Shown: positions 1-3,599 of the stretch, piece after piece
Layout: every line of letters begins with the position of its first letter
Position numbering within the stretch: position 1 is the first letter of the stretch
DNA from: an uncultured Desulfobacteraceae bacterium
GTDB lineage: Bacteria; Desulfobacterota; Desulfobacteria; Desulfobacterales; UBA2174
Assembly (NCBI GenBank): GCA_937982505.1
Contig: CALJLV010000184.1
Coordinates: 1-6,541, forward strand
DNA: 6,541 bases
Direction of reading: 5' to 3'
Program-made: the position numbers and the translations under genes
Notes under the pieces: generated by a model
The model's database searches: none
What the model was told of the DNA's origin: nothing
What the model saw: the letters and a program-made list of their open reading frames with translations, nothing else

Positions 1-20
1 CCTCGAATCGCTGGTAGCAT
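1..20 (-). CDS. Start of a gene leaving the window to the left (5' fragment)
   Basis: Only the first six codons and two further bases are visible. The minus strand reads ATG (20-18) followed by codons for Leu-Pro-Ala-Ile-Arg, open to the edge. The call rests on the ribosome binding site: the minus strand carries AAGGAGGT (33-26), a perfect eight-base match to the 16S anti-Shine-Dalgarno, five bases before the ATG. A full-length site at ideal spacing is unlikely by chance, so a real start is probable. The gene would be divergent from the toxin-antitoxin operon and would share the AT-rich gap with it. Product and function cannot be read from six codons. Confidence 0.5.
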
Positions 21-25
21 GGCCT

Positions 26-33
26 ACCTCCTT
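26..33 (-). promoter_or_regulatory. Strong Shine-Dalgarno of the left-edge gene
   Basis: On the minus strand AAGGAGGT lies five bases upstream of the ATG at 20-18, inside a purine-rich stretch that begins with a run of A. This site is the main reason to believe that a gene starts at the left edge. Confidence 0.5.
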
Positions 34-137
34 TTTTGAGGGGTTGTGGCGTAGTATGGCAGACCATGCGTTATAAAGCAAGATCAAAATTAACTTAGTA
101 CCGCTGTAGGGTTAGGTATTAAATAATAGCGTTAGTA

Positions 138-148
138 ATCGTCACGAT
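138..148. repeat. Short palindrome ATCGT-C-ACGAT
   Basis: Perfect five-base arms flank a single C, in the middle of the divergent gap. With one bulged A the symmetry extends outward to GTA and TAC (135-150). Dyads of this size are typical operator half-sites for dimeric regulators, but one so short can also arise by chance. It lies about 90 bp upstream of the -35 box of the toxin-antitoxin promoter, so a role for the left-edge gene is equally possible. Confidence 0.25.
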
Positions 149-236
149 ACTATGTTGATAGCTGAACAAATCAGGTGGAATTAATGACAATCCGTGCCCA
201 CTGGCTTACTCTGCCGTCCGCTTGCATAGAAACAGC

Positions 237-265
237 TTGATCATATTATCTTTAACAGATATAAT
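237..265 (+). promoter_or_regulatory. Sigma-70-type promoter of the toxin-antitoxin operon
   Basis: A -35 hexamer TTGATC (237-242) and a perfect -10 hexamer TATAAT (260-265) are separated by exactly 17 bp. Transcription would start near 272, giving a leader of about 28 nt before the ATG at 301, with GGAGG at 291-295. This is the best promoter match in the window and fits its position directly before the DUF433 gene. Confidence 0.75.
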
Positions 266-267
266 AT
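243..267. promoter_or_regulatory. Imperfect palindrome over the -10 box, candidate autoregulatory operator
   Basis: ATATTAT at 243-249 is the exact reverse complement of ATAATAT at 261-267, with 11 bases between. Allowing a two-base insertion, the symmetry extends inward: ATATTATCT on the left faces AGAT-AT-AATAT on the right. The right arm covers the -10 hexamer, so a dimer bound here would block RNA polymerase. Toxin-antitoxin operons are usually repressed by the antitoxin or by the antitoxin-toxin complex binding such a site. That DUF433 is the binder here is inference. Confidence 0.4.
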
Positions 268-300
268 CTCTAAAAATCGACTGTTTACGTGGAGGCTATA

Positions 301-537
301 ATGAACAATTTGGATAGAATAACCTTCGATCCTAAGGTGATGGGGGGCAAGCCGTGCATTCGGGGAATGCGGGTAACTGCAGGCACCATCGTTGGGCTTG
401 TCGCCTCGGGGCATGAAAAGAAAGAGATTCTTGGACTATACCCTTACCTTGAATCCGAGGACATCGACCAGGCGCTTGCTTATGCGGCATGGAGAGTCGA
501 AGAAGTAGATGTTCCCTTCGAACAGGAATCTGCATGA
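301..537 (+). CDS. DUF433 family antitoxin (VapB-like)
   Basis: A 78-residue protein matching the DUF433 family over nearly its whole length. The hallmark GGKPCIRGMRVT lies at residues 15-26, followed by a helical segment and the conserved YPYLESEDIDQALAYAA at 47-63, the pattern of a small winged-helix-like fold. The C-terminal tail (about 66-78) is acidic, as expected for a segment that wraps an RNase toxin. DUF433 proteins are the usual partners of DUF5615 PIN-like toxins: they neutralise the toxin by direct binding and are expected to bind their own promoter. ATG 301 is preferred because GGAGG (291-295) sits five bases before it; a GTG at 289 in the same frame would overlap that site. The gene is first in a two-gene operon, and its stop overlaps the toxin start (ATGA). 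Confidence 0.88.
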   Translation: MNNLDRITFDPKVMGGKPCIRGMRVTAGTIVGLVASGHEKKEILGLYPYLESEDIDQALAYAAWRVEEVDVPFEQESA

Positions 538-902
538 AGCTTCTGATCGACATGAATCTTTCTCCAGAATGGGTGCGCGTCTTCGAGGATGCTGGGTTGA
601 ACGCGATACATTGGTCTTCTATCGGGAAAGCCAATGCACAAGATGAAGAAATTTTCGAGTACGCAAAAAACAATGGATCCATTATATTCACGCATGATCT
701 GGATTTCGGATCGATACTCGCAGCGACGAATGCTGCCTATCCAAGTGTCATACAGGTGCGCGTTCAAGATGTGACGCCTCAGTATCTCTCCCATTTTGTT
801 ATTTCAGCAATAAACCAGTTCAAAGAGCAGCTTGATGCGGGGTCTTTGATTACAATCGATGAAAAGAAATCCCGTGCTCGCATTCTACCTCTGCGAAAAT
901 AA
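534..902 (+). CDS. DUF5615 PIN-like toxin, probable ribonuclease
   Basis: A 122-residue protein of the DUF5615 family in the PIN-like nuclease superfamily. It opens with the typical LLIDMNLSP (residues 3-11), followed by a helix and AGLNAIHW (20-27), QDEEI (36-40), and the strand IIFTHDLDFG (50-59). The acidic residues expected to hold metal in the active site are present: D6, D37 (with E38/E39), D55 and D57, so the enzyme looks intact. The predicted role is cleavage of cellular RNA when not bound by antitoxin; the exact target cannot be read from sequence. The ATG overlaps the antitoxin stop by four bases (ATGA), with AGGAA (524-528) five bases upstream, so translation is probably coupled. 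A longer in-frame reading from 489 is not needed and would run through the antitoxin gene. Base composition is near 50% G+C, lower than the genes to the right, suggesting acquisition by transfer. Confidence 0.87.
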   Translation: MKLLIDMNLSPEWVRVFEDAGLNAIHWSSIGKANAQDEEIFEYAKNNGSIIFTHDLDFGSILAATNAAYPSVIQVRVQDVTPQYLSHFVISAINQFKEQLDAGSLITIDEKKSRARILPLRK

Positions 903-903
903 T

Positions 904-972
904 ATGAGTCCTCACATGATGATTAATTATCCCAAGCACTCGTTTTCGGTCACCTGGCAAATTGACGATTAG
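904..972 (+). other. 22-codon open stretch ending in amber, in frame with the next ORF
   Basis: ATG at 904 opens a frame of 22 codons that ends in TAG at 970-972. The next small gene lies in the same frame just beyond, with ATG at 976, so a single amber codon is all that interrupts a possible continuous frame from 904 to 1245. The ATG follows the toxin stop after one base and has no good ribosome binding site. The peptide has no family match that I recognise; its end reads KHSFSVTWQIDD. It may be a chance open stretch, the 5' remnant of a gene broken by a nonsense mutation, or, least likely, a recoded amber codon. Confidence 0.25.
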
Positions 973-975
973 CGG

Positions 976-1245
976 ATGCAAGTCAAGCAAACAGTCGATA
1001 ATGTCCTATACCGATATGCGCCGGAATCGGCCCGGGAACGGGTGGATCGGTTCAAGGGCAAGATGAGTGCGCGTATAGGGGGCCAAGTCGAGCTCAACAG
1101 TGGTAAAACGCTCGCGGTGCAAGCCTATGCGGTTCGGCTCAAATTCGCCAACCGGCTCGATTCGATGGAGTGTGACGTCGAGGAGTTTCTCCGTACCGGC
1201 GACGATCGATTCCGGAAATCTTACCGAGGGCACCAATCCCTGTGA
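976..1245 (+). CDS. Small hypothetical protein coupled to the helicase gene
   Basis: An 89-residue protein that I cannot assign to a family. It is basic and hydrophilic in its first third (YAPESARERVDRFKGKM at residues 13-29), has a glycine-containing middle (IGGQVELNSGKTLAVQAYA, about 33-51) and a mixed-charge end, with no signal peptide or membrane segment. ATG 976 has no clear ribosome binding site. An internal ATG at 1063 is preceded by AAGGG at good spacing and would give a 61-residue product, so the start is uncertain. The stop TGA overlaps the helicase GTG start by four bases (GTGA), which suggests that both are expressed from one message and that this protein works with the helicase. 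No promoter was recognised for the pair. The G+C content rises here compared with the toxin-antitoxin region. Confidence 0.55.
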   Translation: MQVKQTVDNVLYRYAPESARERVDRFKGKMSARIGGQVELNSGKTLAVQAYAVRLKFANRLDSMECDVEEFLRTGDDRFRKSYRGHQSL

Positions 1246-2999
1246 CCGATCTAACCCCGACCGACGAGCAGCGCGCCATCCTTGAGGCCCGAGGCCGGAT
1301 CGTAAAGATCAACGCCCGGGCCGGGACCGGCAAGACGACCACCTTGCGGATGCTGGCCGAAAAGTTCTCCGACCAACGCATCCTCTACCTGGTCTTCAAT
1401 CGCCGCGCCCGAGAATCGGCCCGGGACGCTTTTCCGGCCAACGCCAAGGCCTATACCCTGCACGCGCTGGCCTACCACGGTGAAGGCCACAAGTGGAGCG
1501 TCTCCAACGGTTTCGGTCCGGTGGACCTGTTGCCGGCCTTCAGGCAGGACCGGCAGGTTTTGGCTGGCCTGTCTTTCGAGTTTTTGACGTTTTTCCTCAA
1601 CTCGGCCCATGAGCGATTGGAGGGCGCCACCGGGTCCTTTACCGGTCTTTTGGCCGGAGAGCGTCTGGAACGCTTCAAGGACCACCAGCGCACCATCGTG
1701 GCCGCCGCCCGCGAGCTCGCAGGGGCCTGGTACCACCGCAAACGGGATTGCCCGCATGACTTTTACCTGAAGCTGTTTCACCGGTCCGGAGGCTTTGCGC
1801 GTGAGCTGAATCGTTACGACATGGTGCTGGTCGACGAGGGCCAGGACCTGTCTCCGATCATGCTCGACGCCCTGAGCCGCTGCCGGTCCCGGATCGTGGT
1901 GGTCGGCGACACCCATCAGCAGATCTACGGATTTCGCTACGCGGTGGACGCCATGGAGCGGATGGCGGCCGACGAAACGTTCGACCTGAGCCTGTCATTC
2001 CGTTTCGGCAAACCCATCGCCGGTCTTGCCACGGCGCTGATTCGCCAGGCCAAGGGCGAAAAGGATTTTGTCATTCTGGGCAATCCGGATCGACGCGGTG
2101 CGGTGCGGTTTTTCGAGCACCCGGGCAGCGTGCCCGCCGACGCCGCCTTCTTGTCTCGCACCAACCTGGCGCTCTTTGGCAACGCCATCCAGTTGCGCGC
2201 AAGAGCGATCCCGTTTCAGTTCGAACGCGACCTGCAACCGACTCTGTTTCGCACCCTGGACGTTTTCTGGTTGCAGAGCGGAAAGCGTGATGCCGTGCGT
2301 GACGCCTTCATCGGGTCCTTCGACGGTTACGAGGCCTTGAAACGCTACGCCGACAAGATGGAGGATTTCACCCTGGCCGGCATGTGCCAGATCGTGGAAA
2401 AGCACGGCGACCAGTTCCCGGCGGTGATCTTCGAGATGGTCCAACAGTGCCGCCAGAACGGCAATGGCGAGGCCGCCGGCGACCGGGAGCCGATCACCCT
2501 GTCCACGGTCCATTCGGCCAAGGGGCAGCAGTACCGTGAGGTCTACGTCCACCCGGACATCGCCGACAGCCTGCAACGCGCCTGGTCGGGTGAAGGCAGC
2601 CCCGAGGACATCAACGTGGCCTACGTGGCGGTCACCCGGCCCACGCAAAGGGTCCACCTGTTCGAAGGGTTCAAGAAGATCCTGACCCCGGCCTGGCAGC
2701 AGATGATGGAAAGATTGGACGCGCCGGTGGCACGGGTTCGGCCGGACAACCCCCGGGCCCATCGGACTCAACCGCCAAGTGAATCCCGCGGGTCTTTACG
2801 ATCAACAAGCCGGCGACGCGCAAAGCCGGCCCGCGAACCGGTCACGAACCGGCCGGTCGAGGCGACGGTGGAGATCGGCGCCTGGGTGAAAACGCCGCTG
2901 GGTCCGGGCAGGGTGGTCGAGATTCGCGGCGCGGAATGCCTGGTGGCCCTGGACAAAGGGCCGGCCAGGGTTTGGCGGCCGATAAGAAGCGTGGTGTAG
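1242..2999 (+). CDS. UvrD/FBH1-like superfamily 1 DNA helicase
   Basis: A 585-residue SF1A helicase, expected to use ATP to move 3'-5' on single-stranded DNA. The Q-motif region TDEQRAIL is at 7-14. Walker A is NARAGTGKTTTL at 24-35 (K31), Walker B is MVLVDEGQD at 194-202, and motif III is VVGDTHQQIYGFR at 220-232. Motif IV is LSFRFG at 251-256, motif V is TLSTVHSAKG at 419-428, and motif VI is AYVAVTRPTQR at 460-470. The set is complete, so it is probably active. The segment LVFNRRARESARDAFP (50-65) followed by TLHALAY (72-78) resembles FBH1-type helicases more than UvrD/Rep, and the protein is shorter than the roughly 720 residues of UvrD. After a basic, Arg/Pro/Ser-rich linker (about 495-540) comes a small beta domain (545-585, IGAWVKTPLGPGRVVEIRG), like the C-terminal barrel of UvrD/PcrA. 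The GTG start at 1242 overlaps the preceding gene; GAGG (1226-1229) lies rather far upstream. A role in recombination control, repair or defence is inference. Confidence 0.9.
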   Translation: MTDLTPTDEQRAILEARGRIVKINARAGTGKTTTLRMLAEKFSDQRILYLVFNRRARESARDAFPANAKAYTLHALAYHGEGHKWSVSNGFGPVDLLPAFRQDRQVLAGLSFEFLTFFLNSAHERLEGATGSFTGLLAGERLERFKDHQRTIVAAARELAGAWYHRKRDCPHDFYLKLFHRSGGFARELNRYDMVLVDEGQDLSPIMLDALSRCRSRIVVVGDTHQQIYGFRYAVDAMERMAADETFDLSLSFRFGKPIAGLATALIRQAKGEKDFVILGNPDRRGAVRFFEHPGSVPADAAFLSRTNLALFGNAIQLRARAIPFQFERDLQPTLFRTLDVFWLQSGKRDAVRDAFIGSFDGYEALKRYADKMEDFTLAGMCQIVEKHGDQFPAVIFEMVQQCRQNGNGEAAGDREPITLSTVHSAKGQQYREVYVHPDIADSLQRAWSGEGSPEDINVAYVAVTRPTQRVHLFEGFKKILTPAWQQMMERLDAPVARVRPDNPRAHRTQPPSESRGSLRSTSRRRAKPAREPVTNRPVEATVEIGAWVKTPLGPGRVVEIRGAECLVALDKGPARVWRPIRSVV

Positions 3000-3024
3000 C
3001 ATCCGGGAACGTCTTCGGCGGGTG

Positions 3025-3039
3025 CGCCGTTTCGCGGCG
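3025..3039. repeat. Small hairpin after the helicase gene
   Basis: CGCCG (3025-3029) pairs with CGGCG (3035-3039) around a TTTCG loop, about 25 bp beyond the helicase stop. No run of T follows on the plus strand, so it is not a standard intrinsic terminator. It is the only secondary structure that I see at the 3' end of the helicase transcript. Confidence 0.2.
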
Positions 3040-3057
3040 ATGGAACAAAAGGCAAGA

Positions 3058-3075
3058 CCGCCCTCACAGGGGCGG
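3058..3075 (-). terminator. Possible weak terminator of the cupin gene
   Basis: CCGCCC (3058-3063) and GGGCGG (3070-3075) form a six-base all-GC stem with a six-base loop that includes the cupin stop codon (minus strand TGA, 3066-3064). Read on the minus strand, the stem is followed by TCTTGCCTTTTG, which is T-rich but interrupted. It could stop cupin transcription before it runs into the convergent helicase gene. The broken T-tract and the overlap with the stop codon make the call weak. Confidence 0.3.
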
Positions 3076-3384
3076 CGCGATGGTCACCACCACCCGCATG
3101 TCGCTCTCGGCCCGGAAACCGTGGGGTTCGGCGATATCGCAGACCAGGATGTCGCCGGTCTCGGCCGGGATTTCAGCGCCTTCGGCGCCCAGGAAGGCTC
3201 CGCGGCCCTCCAGGACGAGCACCGAGAGCTGGCCGTCCATCTCGTGATGGTGGATCGGCATGCTCTGGCCGGCCTTGAGGTTGAAGTTGATGATGCGAAA
3301 GTAGGGCGAATCGTGGATCAGCAGTTTTCCCAGCCCCTTGTCACTGAATCGGCCCTCGGTCTGAATGGCGGTCTTCTTGGCCAT
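3064..3384 (-). CDS. Small single-domain cupin protein
   Basis: A 106-residue protein that is essentially one cupin beta-barrel. Cupin motif 1 is GQSMPIHHHEMDGQLSVLVLEG (39-60, split here by function): G39, the metal-type histidines H45 and H47, Q52 where many members have Glu, and G60. Motif 2 is GDILVCDIAEPHGF (77-90), giving the third histidine H88. Three histidines plus Gln could hold a divalent metal. Such stand-alone cupins bind small ligands or act as isomerases, dioxygenases or sensors; the substrate cannot be read from sequence. The ATG at 3384 is chosen because AAGGAGG (minus strand, 3395-3389) lies four bases upstream; longer readings to 3540 would run through the hairpin leader. 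It is divergent from the sensor kinase and convergent with the helicase. Confidence 0.85.
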   Translation of the reverse strand: MAKKTAIQTEGRFSDKGLGKLLIHDSPYFRIINFNLKAGQSMPIHHHEMDGQLSVLVLEGRGAFLGAEGAEIPAETGDILVCDIAEPHGFRAESDMRVVVTIAPPL

Positions 3385-3388
3385 GACG

Positions 3389-3395
3389 CCTCCTT
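3389..3395 (-). promoter_or_regulatory. Shine-Dalgarno of the cupin gene
   Basis: AAGGAGG on the minus strand lies four bases before the ATG at 3384-3382. It fixes the cupin start and shows that the GC-rich stretch upstream is untranslated leader, although an open frame continues through it. Confidence 0.75.
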
Positions 3396-3406
3396 GTTCG
3401 TTGTCG

Positions 3407-3425
3407 GGCGGCGCGGGGCGCCGCC
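3407..3425 (-). repeat. Eight-base-pair GC hairpin just upstream of the cupin ribosome binding site
   Basis: GGCGGCGC (3407-3414) and GCGCCGCC (3418-3425) are exact reverse complements around a three-base loop. In the minus-strand transcript the stem ends 11 bases before the Shine-Dalgarno, close enough to influence ribosome access. No T-tract follows, so it is not an intrinsic terminator. Confidence 0.4.
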
Positions 3426-3440
3426 GGGTTCCCGCCCCCA

Positions 3441-3463
3441 CCGGCGTGGCGTTGGCCCGCCGG
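3441..3463 (-). repeat. Central hairpin of the cupin leader
   Basis: CCGGCG (3441-3446) can pair with CGCCGG (3458-3463) across an 11-base loop. CCGGCGT also occurs as a direct repeat (3441-3447 and 3460-3466), so other pairings are possible. In such GC-rich DNA a six-base stem alone is weak evidence; it is listed because it lies between two stronger hairpins. Confidence 0.25.
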
Positions 3464-3481
3464 CGTAGGGTCCCTTGCACA

Positions 3482-3508
3482 GGCGATGGCCAAAGGCTGG
3501 CCATCGCC
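3482..3508 (-). repeat. Eleven-base-pair perfect hairpin at the 5' end of the cupin leader
   Basis: GGCGATGGCCA (3482-3492) and TGGCCATCGCC (3498-3508) pair perfectly around a five-base loop. If the promoter at 3517-3545 is used, transcription starts near 3510 and this stem forms the very 5' end of the cupin message. A competing pairing exists between AGGCGAT (3481-3487) and ATCGCCT (3510-3516). No T-run follows on either strand. It may protect or regulate the message, or act at the DNA level as an operator between the two divergent genes. Confidence 0.5.
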
Positions 3509-3516
3509 GATCGCCT

Positions 3517-3545
3517 ATGGTAAGTTCCTTCGTGCCGCATCTCAA
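3517..3545 (-). promoter_or_regulatory. Candidate sigma-70 promoter of the cupin gene
   Basis: On the minus strand a -35 hexamer TTGAGA (3545-3540, five of six consensus) is followed after exactly 17 bp by TACCAT (3522-3517, four of six). The predicted transcript starts near 3510 and has a leader of about 125 nt. Spacing and position fit, but two mismatches in the -10 leave doubt. Confidence 0.4.
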
Positions 3546-3599
3546 GAGAGGCCGGCGATATTTCCTTCCCAATCCCCTCACGATCTGGATGTAAAGGTC

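Larger units (their letters stand above)
21..300. other. AT-rich divergent intergenic region
   Basis: This stretch separates the left-edge gene from the toxin-antitoxin operon and holds no convincing gene of its own. It is clearly AT-rich (22 G+C of 60 bases in 61-120), against about 75% G+C in parts of the kinase gene. It holds the plus-strand promoter of the toxin-antitoxin operon, the palindrome over that promoter and a second short palindrome at 138-148. No convincing minus-strand promoter for the left-edge gene was found; a TATAAC-like hexamer (minus strand, 75-70) lacks a good -35 partner. An 18-codon ORF at 184-240, preceded by AGGTGG, is the only coding-like item and is weak. Confidence 0.6.

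Noticed and set aside
26..45. CCTC-T-run-GAGG as a possible terminator near the left edge
   Set aside because: The stem is only four bases and the T-run would be the loop. The same bases are better explained as the Shine-Dalgarno of the minus-strand gene.
184..240. An 18-codon ORF preceded by AGGTGG upstream of the toxin-antitoxin promoter
   Set aside because: It is very short, has no recognisable product, and its stop codon lies inside the -35 hexamer of the next promoter. Chance is the simplest explanation, although a leader-like peptide cannot be excluded.
332..794. Minus-strand open frames opposite the toxin-antitoxin genes
   Set aside because: The plus-strand genes match DUF433 and DUF5615 and have a promoter and overlapping starts; the antisense frames match nothing.
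1024..1426. Exact 14-base repeat GAATCGGCCCGGGA at 1024-1037 and 1413-1426
   Set aside because: Both copies encode Glu-Ser-Ala-Arg within coding sequence, and one such match is expected by chance in a GC-rich window of this size. Flanking sequences do not match.
1251..2771. Minus-strand open frames of 221 and 258 codons opposite the helicase gene
   Set aside because: The plus strand encodes all SF1 helicase motifs, and the antisense products have no recognisable motifs or start signals.
3022..3468. Plus-strand open frame across the cupin gene
   Set aside because: The minus strand has a complete cupin with a strong Shine-Dalgarno; the plus frame is its mirror and has no start signal.
3589..3594. 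ATGTAA start-stop element just before the kinase start
   Set aside because: A six-base start-stop can occur by chance and has no ribosome binding site of its own, so a regulatory role cannot be supported.
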